Below are positions 54,010 through 62,506 of a DNA stretch of 64,000 nt, piece after piece (positions within the stretch are counted from its first letter, which is position 1; each line of letters opens with the position of its first letter). The notes beneath the pieces are model-generated. The model saw only the letters and a program-made list of their open reading frames with translations. It was not told the DNA's origin and did not search any database. The DNA is from Rhodobacteraceae bacterium F11138 (GTDB taxonomy: Bacteria; Pseudomonadota; Alphaproteobacteria; Rhodobacterales; Rhodobacteraceae), in assembly GCA_016521575.1 (NCBI GenBank), contig JAEKDP010000001.1, positions 787,894 through 851,893 of the forward strand, read 5' to 3'. The position numbers and the translations under genes are program-made.

Positions 54010-56664
54010 ATGACGGACCAGACCCAGGATATCGACCCTGTCGAATCGCAGGAATGGCAGGAAGCCATCGAAGACGTGATCGAACGGGATGGTGCCAATC
54101 GCGCGCATTATCTGTTGGACAAGGCTGTGCAACAGGCCCGTGCGGCGGGGGCCAACCTGCCGTTCTCGGCAACGACACCGTATCAGAACACTATCCCGGC
54201 GGACGACCAGGAACCCTTTCCCGGCGATATGGAAATGGAATGGCGCATCCGGACCATCAACCGCTGGAACGCCATGGCCACCGTCGTGCGCCGCAACAAG
54301 GAAAGCAGCGAATATGGCGGGCACATCGCGTCTTTTGCCAGTTCGGCAGCGATGTATGACATCGGGCTGAACCATTTCTGGCGTTCGAAATCGGCGATCC
54401 ACGGCGGCGATCTGGTGTTCTTTCAGGGGCATGCGATCCCGGGCATCTATGCCCGCAGCTTCATGGAAGGCCGGATCAGCGAGGAAGAGTTGGAAAATTT
54501 CCGCTCTGAGGTCGGCGGCAAGGGTCTGTCTTCCTATCCGCACCCCTGGCTGATGCCCGATTACTGGCAGTTCCCGACTGTTTCCATGGGGCTGGGCCCC
54601 TTGATGGCAATCTATCAGGCGCGGTTCATGAAATACATGCACAACCGTGGCCTGATCGACATGGCCGACCGCAAGGTGTGGTGTTTCCTGGGCGATGGCG
54701 AAATGGACGAACCGGAAAGCCGGGGCGCCATCGACCTTGCCGCACGGGAAGGGTTGGACAACCTGATCTTCGTGATCAACTGCAACCTGCAGCGGCTGGA
54801 TGGCCCGGTGCGCGGCAACCACAAGATCGTGCAGGAGCTTGAGGGCGGTTTTCGCGGATCGGGCTGGAATGTCATCAAGCTGTTGTGGGGCAAGGGATGG
54901 GACGAGTTGCTGGAAAAAGACACCAGCGGCCGGCTGCGCCAGTTGATGGATGAAACCGTCGATGGGGACTACCAGACGTTCAAGTCCAAGGATGGGGCCT
55001 ATATCCGCGAACATTTCTTCGGCAAGTACCCGGAAACCGCAGCGCTGGTCGAAGACTGGACCGACGATCAGATCTGGGCGCTGCGCCGGGGCGGGCATGA
55101 TCCGGAAAAGGTCTACACCGCGTTCAAGCGGGCCACCGAAACCAAGGGGCAGCCCACCTGCCTGCTGGTCAAGACCGTCAAGGGCCACGGCATGGGCAGC
55201 GCCGGCGAGGGCCAGAACACGACCCACCAGCAGAAAAAGCTGAACGAGGACCAGTTGCGTGCCTTCCGCGACCGGTTCCAGATCCCGGTCAGCGACGAAG
55301 ACGTGGGCAAGGCCCCTTTCGTGACGCTGAACAACGCCCAAAAGGCTTATCTGGCGGATCGCCGCAAGGCGCTTGGCGGGGCTTTCCCGCAGCGCCATTC
55401 GGCCAGTGACAAGCTGGAGATCCCGCCGCTTGACAAGTTCGAGGCCCAGCTCAAGGGCACGGGCGAGCGCGAGATCTCGACCACCATGGCATTTGTGCGG
55501 ATTCTGACGACGCTGCTGCGCGACAAGAAGATCGGCAAGAACGTGGTGCCGATCGTGCCGGACGAAAGCCGCACCTTCGGCATGGAGGGGCTGTTTCGCA
55601 GCGTCGGCATCTACAACCCGCTGGGGCAGAAATACACCCCACAGGATGCCGACCAGATGTCGTTCTATAAGGAAAGCACCGACGGGCAGGTGCTGCAGGA
55701 AGGCATCAACGAGGCTGGCGCCATGGCCGACTGGATCGCGGCTGCCACATCCTATTCGAACCACGGCGTGCCGATGATTCCGTTCTTCATCTACTATTCG
55801 ATGTTCGGCTTCCAGCGGATCGGTGATCTGGCCTGGGCGGCGGGCGACAGCCGCGCGCGGGGCTTCATGCTGGGCGGCACCGCCGGGCGCACGACGCTGA
55901 ACGGCGAGGGGTTGCAGCATGAAGATGGGCATTCGCATATTCTTGCGGGCACCATTCCCAACTGCATCAGCTATGATCCGACCTTCCAATACGAGGTGGC
56001 GGTGATCGTGCAGCACGGGTTGCATCGCATGTATGTGGATCAGGAGGATGTCTATTTTTATCTCACCCTGATGAATGAGAACTACAGCCATCCGGATATG
56101 CCGATGGGCGTCGAGGATGACATCATCAAGGGGCTCTACCGGTTCCGCGAGACCCCGAAACCCGGTGACCGGCATGTCAACCTGATGGGGTCGGGCACGA
56201 TCTTGGTTCAGGCGCTCAAGGCCGCCGAGATGCTGCAAGAGGATTTCGGCGTGAGTTGCGACATCTGGTCGGCGACCTCGTTCAACGAACTGGCCCGCGA
56301 CGGGCAGGATTGTATGCGTCACAACCGTCTGAATCCGCTGGCTGAAGAAAAGGTTCCTTTTGTGACACGGCAGCTGGACAAGGCAAAAGGGCCTGTGATC
56401 GCGGCCACCGATTACATGAAGAACTATGCCGAGCAGATCCGTTCATTGGTGCCCGGGGATTACACGGTGCTGGGTACGGACGGCTTTGGCCGGTCCGACA
56501 GCCGGGTCAATCTGCGGCGGTTCTTCGAGGTGGACGCCAACCATATCGCCGCGGCGGCGATGGAGCGGCTCTACCGCGCCGGCCATGTAAGTGGTGACGA
56601 GATGCAAGCCGCCCTGAGCAAATACGACATTGACGGCGCCAAGCCGAACCCCCGGCTGGTCTGA
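54010..56664 (+). CDS. aceE: pyruvate dehydrogenase E1 component, homodimeric type
   Basis: Decarboxylates pyruvate and reductively acetylates the E2 lipoyl groups; 884 residues from the ATG at 54010 (AGAGGAA upstream). The thiamine diphosphate motif runs from GDGEMDEPES to VINCNLQRLDG. GHAIPGIYARSFMEGR, KTVKGHGMGSAGEGQNTTHQ and PVIAATDYMKNYAEQIR are diagnostic of the gammaproteobacterial-type single-chain E1, here used instead of the E1 alpha/beta pair. First gene of the aceE-aceF-lpdA operon. Confidence 0.96.
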   Translation: MTDQTQDIDPVESQEWQEAIEDVIERDGANRAHYLLDKAVQQARAAGANLPFSATTPYQNTIPADDQEPFPGDMEMEWRIRTINRWNAMATVVRRNKESSEYGGHIASFASSAAMYDIGLNHFWRSKSAIHGGDLVFFQGHAIPGIYARSFMEGRISEEELENFRSEVGGKGLSSYPHPWLMPDYWQFPTVSMGLGPLMAIYQARFMKYMHNRGLIDMADRKVWCFLGDGEMDEPESRGAIDLAAREGLDNLIFVINCNLQRLDGPVRGNHKIVQELEGGFRGSGWNVIKLLWGKGWDELLEKDTSGRLRQLMDETVDGDYQTFKSKDGAYIREHFFGKYPETAALVEDWTDDQIWALRRGGHDPEKVYTAFKRATETKGQPTCLLVKTVKGHGMGSAGEGQNTTHQQKKLNEDQLRAFRDRFQIPVSDEDVGKAPFVTLNNAQKAYLADRRKALGGAFPQRHSASDKLEIPPLDKFEAQLKGTGEREISTTMAFVRILTTLLRDKKIGKNVVPIVPDESRTFGMEGLFRSVGIYNPLGQKYTPQDADQMSFYKESTDGQVLQEGINEAGAMADWIAAATSYSNHGVPMIPFFIYYSMFGFQRIGDLAWAAGDSRARGFMLGGTAGRTTLNGEGLQHEDGHSHILAGTIPNCISYDPTFQYEVAVIVQHGLHRMYVDQEDVYFYLTLMNENYSHPDMPMGVEDDIIKGLYRFRETPKPGDRHVNLMGSGTILVQALKAAEMLQEDFGVSCDIWSATSFNELARDGQDCMRHNRLNPLAEEKVPFVTRQLDKAKGPVIAATDYMKNYAEQIRSLVPGDYTVLGTDGFGRSDSRVNLRRFFEVDANHIAAAAMERLYRAGHVSGDEMQAALSKYDIDGAKPNPRLV

Positions 56665-56689
56665 GCGCGGGCACGAGGAGACAGAACAA

Positions 56690-57952
56690 ATGGCTATTGA
56701 AGTAACCGTGCCGGATATCGGCGATTTTGACGATGTTCCGGTGATCACCATTCTGGTCGGCGTCGGCGACGTGATCGCGCAAGAAGATCCGCTGATCGAG
56801 CTGGAAAGCGACAAGGCGACGATGGAAGTCCCCAGCCCCGCTGCGGGCAAGGTGACCGAGATCAAGGTGTCCGAGGGCGACAAGGTGTCCAAGGGCAGCG
56901 TGATCATGATGGTCGAGGCCGAGGAAGGGGCGTCCGAGCCGGCCATCGAGGCCACCCCGGCCGCTGCCGCCCCGGCAACCGTTGCGCCTGCTGCTGCGCC
57001 CGGGCCGGCGGCTGTGGCCCCCGCAGTGACCGATGCGGGGTTTGGCAAAGTGCATGCCAGCCCGTCTGTTCGGGCTTTTGCCCGGCAGCTTGAGGTGGAT
57101 TTGAGCAAGGTTAACGGATCGGGGCGAAAGGGGCGTATTCTGCGCGAGGATGTGACCAAGTTCCTCAAGTCGAGCACTGTTGCGTCGGGTGCCGCGGGCG
57201 GCGCACAGGGTGGCATGGGTATCCCGCCGATCCCGGCCGTGGATTTCAGCAAGTTTGGTCCCATCGAGGATGTGGACATGCCCCGCATCAAGAAGCTGTC
57301 CGGCCCGGCGCTGCACCGGTCCTGGCTGAACATCCCGCATGTGACCCATAATGAAGAAGCGGATATCACCGAACTGGATCTGTACCGGCGCGAACTGGAC
57401 GGGCAGGCCAAGGAAGAGGGTTATCGCATCACGCTGTTGAGCTTTGTCATCAAGGGGTCCGTTTCGGCGCTGAAGAAGCACTGGGAGGTGAATTCCTCGA
57501 TCCACCCGGACGGCGACAAGCTGATTAAGAAGGATTTCTACAATATCGGCTTTGCGGCAGACACGCCCAACGGGCTGGTGGTGCCGGTGATCAAGGATGC
57601 CGACCGCAAGGGGATCATCGAGATTTCCAGGGAGCTGGGCAATTTGTCGGCCAAGGCGCGCGAGGGCAAGCTGAAAGGCGACGACATGTCCGGCGCGACG
57701 TTTACGATTTCGAGCCTTGGCGGCATCGGCGGCACCAGCTTTACCCCGATCGTGAATGCGCCCGAGGTGGCGATCCTGGGCCTGACCCGGTCCAGGATGG
57801 CGCCGGTCTGGAACGGCGAGGAATTCGTGCCGCGCAACATGCAGCCGCTCAGCCTGTCCTATGACCACCGCGCCATAGACGGGGCGCTGGCCGCCCGATT
57901 CTGCGCCACGCTGAAACACCTGCTCGGCGACGTGCGCCGGCTGATGCTGTAG
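56690..57952 (+). CDS. aceF: pyruvate dehydrogenase E2, dihydrolipoyl acetyltransferase
   Basis: Core of the complex; 420 residues from the ATG at 56690. One N-terminal lipoyl domain with the modified Lys in ELESDKATMEVPS (about residues 1-80), an Ala/Pro-rich linker, a peripheral-subunit-binding domain (HASPSVRAFARQLEVDLSKVNGSG and later) and the catalytic domain ending with the DHRAIDG motif (SYDHRAIDGALAARF). The linker is shorter than in the three-lipoyl E. coli enzyme. Confidence 0.95.
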   Translation: MAIEVTVPDIGDFDDVPVITILVGVGDVIAQEDPLIELESDKATMEVPSPAAGKVTEIKVSEGDKVSKGSVIMMVEAEEGASEPAIEATPAAAAPATVAPAAAPGPAAVAPAVTDAGFGKVHASPSVRAFARQLEVDLSKVNGSGRKGRILREDVTKFLKSSTVASGAAGGAQGGMGIPPIPAVDFSKFGPIEDVDMPRIKKLSGPALHRSWLNIPHVTHNEEADITELDLYRRELDGQAKEEGYRITLLSFVIKGSVSALKKHWEVNSSIHPDGDKLIKKDFYNIGFAADTPNGLVVPVIKDADRKGIIEISRELGNLSAKAREGKLKGDDMSGATFTISSLGGIGGTSFTPIVNAPEVAILGLTRSRMAPVWNGEEFVPRNMQPLSLSYDHRAIDGALAARFCATLKHLLGDVRRLML

Positions 57953-57965
57953 GGAGGGCGCGGAT

Positions 57966-59705
57966 ATGGACGTCAAGGTTCCCGATATCGGTGATTTCAC
58001 CGAGGTGCCCGTGATCAGTATCCTGGTTTCCGTCGGTGACGAGGTGGCCGCCGAAGACCCTCTGGTCGAACTGGAAAGCGACAAGGCAACGATGGAAGTG
58101 CCAAGCCCGGCCGCGGGCAAGGTGGCCGAGATCAAGATCGCCGAGGGCGATACCGTGTCGAAAGGCAGCCTGATCCTGGTGCTGGAGGGGGCGGCGTCCG
58201 AAGAGGCCGTCGAGACCTCTTCGGACGCGGCTGCGCCGGCAGCACCGGCTGCCGCCGCAGCAACCGGAACCGCCAGCGGGGCGGGCCAACATCATGCCGA
58301 GGTGGTGGTGCTGGGCTCGGGCCCCGGCGGTTATACGGCGGCCTATCGGGCCGCTGATCTGGGCAAGTCGGTGATCCTGATCGAGCGCAACCCGGTGTTG
58401 GGTGGTGTCTGCCTGAACGTGGGCTGCATCCCGTCCAAGGCGTTGTTGCACGCGGCCAAGGTGATCACCGAGGCCGAGGAAATGGGCGAGCACGGCATCA
58501 GTTTTGCCAAGCCCAAGATCGATCTCGACGCGTTGCGCGGCTGGAAGGACGGGGTGGTCAGCCAGTTGACCGGCGGTCTCGACGGGCTGGCACGCGCCCG
58601 CAAGGTCAAGGTGGTGCGCGGCACGGGCACGTTTACGGGGCCCAACATGATCGCGGTCAGCGGCGGGGCCGATGGCGACACCACGGTCAGTTTCGATCAG
58701 TGCATCATCGCCGCCGGCTCCGAGCCGGTGGAACTGCCCTTCATTCCGCATGACGACCCGAGGGTGATGGACAGCACCGGGGCGCTGGAACTGGCCGACA
58801 TCCCGAAACGGATGCTGGTGCTGGGCGGCGGCATCATCGGGCTGGAAATGGCTTGCGTCTATGACGCGCTGGGGTCGAAGATCACCGTGGTCGAGTTCAT
58901 GGATCAGCTGATGCCGGGGGCCGACAAGGACATGGTGCGCCCACTGCACAAGCGCATCGAGGGTCGGTATGAGAAGATCCTGCTGAAGACCAAGGCCACC
59001 GCGATGGAGGCACAGAAGAAGGGTTTGAAAGTCACCTTCGAGGACGCCAAGGGCGAGACCACCACCGACACGTTCGACCGGGTTCTGGTGTCGGTCGGGC
59101 GGCGGCCCAACGGCAAGCTGATCAATGCCGAGGCGGCTGGCGTCGCCGTGGACGAGCGCGGCTTTATCGCGGTGGACAATCAGCAGCGCACCGGCCAGCC
59201 GCATATCTTCGCCATCGGCGACGTGGTCGGTCAGCCGATGCTGGCCCACAAGGCGGTGCACGAGGGCAAGGTCGCGGCCGAGGTCGCCGCCGGTCACAAA
59301 CGTGCCTTTGACGCGCAGGTGATCCCCTCGGTGGCCTATACCGACCCCGAGGTTGCGTGGGTCGGGCTGACCGAAACCCAGGCCAGGGAACAGGGTATCA
59401 AGGTCGAAAAGGGCGTGTTTCCCTGGGCCGCCTCGGGCCGGTCGCTGTCGAACGGGCGCAGCGAGGGCATGACCAAGCTGTTGTTCGACCCCGAGGATGA
59501 TCGCATCGTCGGCGCGGCGATCGTCGGGACCAATGCCGGTGATCTCATATCCGAGGCGGCGCTGGCCATCGAGATGGGGGCGGACGCGGTCGATCTGGGT
59601 CACACGATCCATCCGCATCCGACGCTGAGCGAAACGATCAATTTTGCCGCCGAGATGTTCGAAGGCACCATCACCGACCTGATGCCGCCTAAAAAACGCA
59701 AATGA
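57966..59705 (+). CDS. lpdA: dihydrolipoyl dehydrogenase with an N-terminal lipoyl domain
   Basis: E3 of the pyruvate dehydrogenase complex; 579 residues. Residues 1-77 repeat the E2 lipoyl domain (ELESDKATMEVPS is identical). After an Ala-rich linker come the FAD motif VLGSGPGGYTAAYRAADLG, the redox pair in GGVCLNVGCIPSKALL, the NAD motif VLGGGIIGLEMA and the terminal base His in HTIHPHPTLSET. Having a lipoyl arm on E3 is known in some bacteria and gives the complex an extra swinging arm. Confidence 0.96.
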   Translation: MDVKVPDIGDFTEVPVISILVSVGDEVAAEDPLVELESDKATMEVPSPAAGKVAEIKIAEGDTVSKGSLILVLEGAASEEAVETSSDAAAPAAPAAAAATGTASGAGQHHAEVVVLGSGPGGYTAAYRAADLGKSVILIERNPVLGGVCLNVGCIPSKALLHAAKVITEAEEMGEHGISFAKPKIDLDALRGWKDGVVSQLTGGLDGLARARKVKVVRGTGTFTGPNMIAVSGGADGDTTVSFDQCIIAAGSEPVELPFIPHDDPRVMDSTGALELADIPKRMLVLGGGIIGLEMACVYDALGSKITVVEFMDQLMPGADKDMVRPLHKRIEGRYEKILLKTKATAMEAQKKGLKVTFEDAKGETTTDTFDRVLVSVGRRPNGKLINAEAAGVAVDERGFIAVDNQQRTGQPHIFAIGDVVGQPMLAHKAVHEGKVAAEVAAGHKRAFDAQVIPSVAYTDPEVAWVGLTETQAREQGIKVEKGVFPWAASGRSLSNGRSEGMTKLLFDPEDDRIVGAAIVGTNAGDLISEAALAIEMGADAVDLGHTIHPHPTLSETINFAAEMFEGTITDLMPPKKRK

Positions 59706-59706
59706 T

Positions 59707-59739
59707 GGCAGGCCGGGGCGGATCGTTCGCCCCGGTGCC
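59707..59739 (+). terminator. hairpin ending the pyruvate dehydrogenase operon
   Basis: CCGGGGCG (59713-59720) pairs with CGCCCCGG (59728-59735) around GATCGTT, extended by GGCA/TGCC with a two-base bulge. It starts one base after the lpdA stop. There is no T-tract, so termination would be intrinsic but weak, or Rho-assisted. Confidence 0.5.
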
Positions 59740-59904
59740 TGTGCCCCCGCTTGCGGTGGGCAGAGCGATCTGGTTGACTGCGCGTCAACGAGAGGCGGCA
59801 ACGAGCGCGTTTTTCGGCAACTCAATTGGTACGGGACCCGAAAAGGATGAACAGATCGCGGTTTTTGTTCGAATCTCAAGATACCCCGCACGTTTTCTGA
59901 AACC

Positions 59905-60921
59905 ATGGTGAAACCCGAACGACGGCACGGTGCGGTATTCGTTCAGGCTCTGGCAGAGTATCTGCTGAATCAGGGGTATGACCCGGCAGACGTGTTCGGC
60001 GACACGCGGCTGAGCCCGGACCTGTTGCAGTCCAAGCGCCCGGAGGCGGATTTTTCTGACATTGCCGGGTTTTTTGAACATGCCGCGACATTGACCGGGG
60101 ACGATCTTCTGGGATTCAGGCAGGGGGAAAGGCGCGAAATGCGCCGGGCCGGTTTGCTTTGCTATGTGGGGCTGGCCTCTCCGACGGTCTTGGATCTTCT
60201 GAACAATATTGCGCGATACCGCCGCGTGTTCACCGATGCGATCCAGATGGATGTGTCAAACCTGGCCGGTGAAGGGGTGTTCGGCTGGTGGTTCGACGTT
60301 TCCGCCAAGGTCGACCGGCGCCAGCACGCGGAATTTTCGGCCTCGGGCATGATGGCGTCGATCCGGCAGGCGGCGGGGCGGGATATCGCGCCGCGCCGTG
60401 TCACGTTCCGCCATCTGCGCAACATGAATATCGACTATATCGAGCAGTACTTTGGATGCCCGGTTCAATTCGGCGCATCCCGGAACACCATATGTCTGGC
60501 TCCGTCGGATCTGTGTCTGCCTTTGGCGACGTCGGACAACGAATTGTATCAAGTCCTCGTGGACTATGCCGAAGAGGTTCTGCAGCGCAAATCGCAGTTG
60601 CGGTCTGATCTGCTGGTGGATGTCGAACGCGCCATTGCCGACCGTCTTGCATCCGGACGTATCAATCAGGACAGTGTGGCCCAGGCATTGGGGATGAGTC
60701 CGCGGACACTGGCGCGCAGGCTGGCGCAACAGGGCACCACGTTTTTCCGGACGCTGGAAGATCTGCGAAAGTTGCTGGCGATCCGCTATCTCAGTAACAG
60801 CGATCTGACGCTGAGCGAGATTGCCTTTTTGCTGGGGTATTCCGGCCTCGGCAGCTTTGGCGATGCGTTCAAGCGATGGCAGGGTATGACGCCCGGACAG
60901 TACCGGATGAACCGCGCCTGA
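59905..60921 (+). CDS. AraC-family transcriptional regulator
   Basis: 338 residues. The N-terminal 200 residues match the arabinose-binding/OruR-like sensor region of AraC proteins (FVQALAEYLLNQGYDPADVF, TFRHLRNMNIDYIEQYFGCPVQFG). The C-terminal double helix-turn-helix is VAQALGMSPRTLARRLAQQGTTFF with LSEIAFLLGYSGLGSFGDAFKRWQGMTPGQYR. It lies between the pyruvate dehydrogenase and gap genes, but that alone does not define its targets. Confidence 0.9.
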   Translation: MVKPERRHGAVFVQALAEYLLNQGYDPADVFGDTRLSPDLLQSKRPEADFSDIAGFFEHAATLTGDDLLGFRQGERREMRRAGLLCYVGLASPTVLDLLNNIARYRRVFTDAIQMDVSNLAGEGVFGWWFDVSAKVDRRQHAEFSASGMMASIRQAAGRDIAPRRVTFRHLRNMNIDYIEQYFGCPVQFGASRNTICLAPSDLCLPLATSDNELYQVLVDYAEEVLQRKSQLRSDLLVDVERAIADRLASGRINQDSVAQALGMSPRTLARRLAQQGTTFFRTLEDLRKLLAIRYLSNSDLTLSEIAFLLGYSGLGSFGDAFKRWQGMTPGQYRMNRA

Positions 60922-60997
60922 TCGATCCCGGAAACCGAAGTCCGGCAGACGGCCAAGGTAGTGCTGGCCAATTACGGGTTCAGGTGTTAGATGCTCC

Positions 60998-61011
60998 GTT
61001 AGCGCTATCAT
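60998..61011. promoter_or_regulatory. LacI-type operator-like palindrome upstream of gap
   Basis: GTTAGCGCTATCAT contains the perfect core TAGCGCTA with a central CG, and the right half is TATCAT. It lies 62 bases before the gap ATG. Palindromes of this form are typical of LacI-family sugar regulators, for example the CceR type controlling central carbon metabolism in alphaproteobacteria; the assignment to CceR is inference. Confidence 0.5.
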
Positions 61012-61072
61012 AAGATTTCATCGCGACTGCCAAGCGATATGTCGAAGCAACCTTGCCGAAAGGAGTACTGCA

Positions 61073-62083
61073 ATGACCGTCAGACTTGCCATCAACGGAT
61101 TTGGCCGGATCGGCCGCTGTGTCTTGCGCGCCCTGATCGAAAGCGGGCGCAAGGACGTGGACATCGTTGCCATCAACGATCTGGCTCCGACCGAGATGAA
61201 CGCGCATCTGCTGCAATATGATTCCGTCCATGGGACGCTGAATGCCCGGGTTTCGGTGCAGGGCGACGATTTGCTGGTCGATGATCGCCGGATTCGCGTG
61301 ACACAGGAACGCGATCCGGCTGCTTTGCCGTGGAGCGATGTCGACGTGGCGCTGGAATGCACCGGCGTGTTCAAGTCGCGCAGGCTGGCGGGCAAGTATC
61401 TTGAAAACGGATCGGGGCGGGTGCTGATTTCGGCACCGGGGAACGAGGTCGACAAGACCATCGTATATGGCGTCAATCACCAGATCCTGACCCGGGCCGA
61501 CCGGATCGTATCCAACGCGTCCTGCACGACCAATTGCCTGTCGCCGGTGGCAAAGGTTCTGGATGACGTATTCGGGATCGAAACCGGCTATATGACCACG
61601 ATTCACAGCTACACGGGCGATCAGCCGACGCTGGATACGGCGCACAGTGATATGTACCGCGCCCGCGCCGCAGGATTGTCGATGATCCCGACCTCGACCG
61701 GCGCGGCCCGTGCCGTGGGGCTGGTGCTGCCGCAGCTGCAGGGGCGGCTGGACGGTTCGGCGATCCGGGTTCCGACACCGAATGTTTCAGTAGTGGACCT
61801 GTCCTTCATGCCGAAGCGCCCTGCCTCCGTAGAGGCTGTCAATCAGGCCATCCGGGATGCAGCGGACTCGGGGCCGCTGAAGGGGATTCTGGCGGTCAGC
61901 GATCTGCCGCTGGTGTCATCGGATTTCAATCACAACCCTCATTCCTCGGTTCTGGCGACGGCGCAGACCCATGTGGGGGACGGTGGCATGGTGCGCGTGC
62001 TCAGCTGGTATGACAATGAATGGGGCTTTTCCAACCGGATGCTGGATACAGCGGCGGCGATGCACGCCACTTTGGCCGAATGA
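61073..62083 (+). CDS. gap: glyceraldehyde-3-phosphate dehydrogenase
   Basis: Oxidises glyceraldehyde-3-phosphate in glycolysis or the reverse in gluconeogenesis; 336 residues. The nucleotide motif is INGFGRIGR, the active-site Cys is in SNASCTTN, and SWYDNEWGFSNRM is the C-terminal signature. AAAGGAG lies 8 bases before the ATG. There are few neighbours of its own; it is expressed from a dedicated region with a LacI-type palindrome. Confidence 0.95.
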   Translation: MTVRLAINGFGRIGRCVLRALIESGRKDVDIVAINDLAPTEMNAHLLQYDSVHGTLNARVSVQGDDLLVDDRRIRVTQERDPAALPWSDVDVALECTGVFKSRRLAGKYLENGSGRVLISAPGNEVDKTIVYGVNHQILTRADRIVSNASCTTNCLSPVAKVLDDVFGIETGYMTTIHSYTGDQPTLDTAHSDMYRARAAGLSMIPTSTGAARAVGLVLPQLQGRLDGSAIRVPTPNVSVVDLSFMPKRPASVEAVNQAIRDAADSGPLKGILAVSDLPLVSSDFNHNPHSSVLATAQTHVGDGGMVRVLSWYDNEWGFSNRMLDTAAAMHATLAE

Positions 62084-62140
62084 GTCCATCATGGATCACC
62101 GCGTGATTCGTGTGGTCCGCAGATGTGCGGGCCAGAAACC

Positions 62141-62160
62141 TGCACCGGCGCGCCGGTGCA
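62141..62160. repeat. perfect 20-bp palindrome downstream of gap
   Basis: TGCACCGGCG is followed directly by its reverse complement CGCCGGTGCA. It lies 57 bases after the gap stop. It could be a regulatory dyad, or part of the gap 3' end; there is no T-tract. Confidence 0.6.
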
Positions 62161-62360
62161 TTGTGCCGCTCTGGGCACCAAACATCCGTCCGCCTCGCCC
62201 ATTGTTTCCGGCAAAGATGGGGAAAGCGTGGTTTCGGGGGCATTTAGGTCAGAAACAATCTGTTTTTAATGAAAATTCACAATTTCATGCCCGCGGTGCT
62301 AAACATGAACCACGGCCAAGTTGGGGGCATCAAGTTGGTTGTTTATGACGAGTACGGCCA

Positions 62361-62400
62361 GGTGAAAGAGGGCAGGGGACGGCCCTCTTTCACCGCTTTT
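62361..62400 (+). terminator. strong Rho-independent terminator upstream of xylB
   Basis: A perfect 13-bp stem (GGTGAAAGAGGGC, 62361-62373, with its complement 62382-62394), an 8-base loop and a following GCTTTT (62395-62400). It ends a plus-strand transcript that must start between gap and this point, or the gap transcript itself. Confidence 0.75.
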
Positions 62401-62506
62401 CCCCCTGTTTCCGCGCTGCCCGGATATCTGCTAAACCGACTGCATCTGTTGAACCGAAACTGGAATTCGGTCGGCAAACGCTTGGCTTTTGAGATGGGTA
62501 TGCCGC

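Larger units (their letters stand above)
62084..62506. other. structured intergenic region between gap and xylB
   Basis: 423 bases without a credible gene. It holds a perfect 20-bp palindrome (62141-62160), a smaller dyad ATCAC/GTGAT (62095-62107), an AT-rich segment (62245-62290) and a strong terminator-like hairpin (62361-62400). A short RNA ending at that hairpin is possible. Confidence 0.6.

Noticed and set aside
53812-56322. An 836-codon minus-strand open frame opposite aceE
   Set aside because: The aceE frame is complete and motif-rich, and this frame would also cover the aceE promoter.
57849-59906. A 685-codon minus-strand open frame opposite lpdA
   Set aside because: Antisense of lpdA; the lpdA frame carries all expected catalytic motifs.
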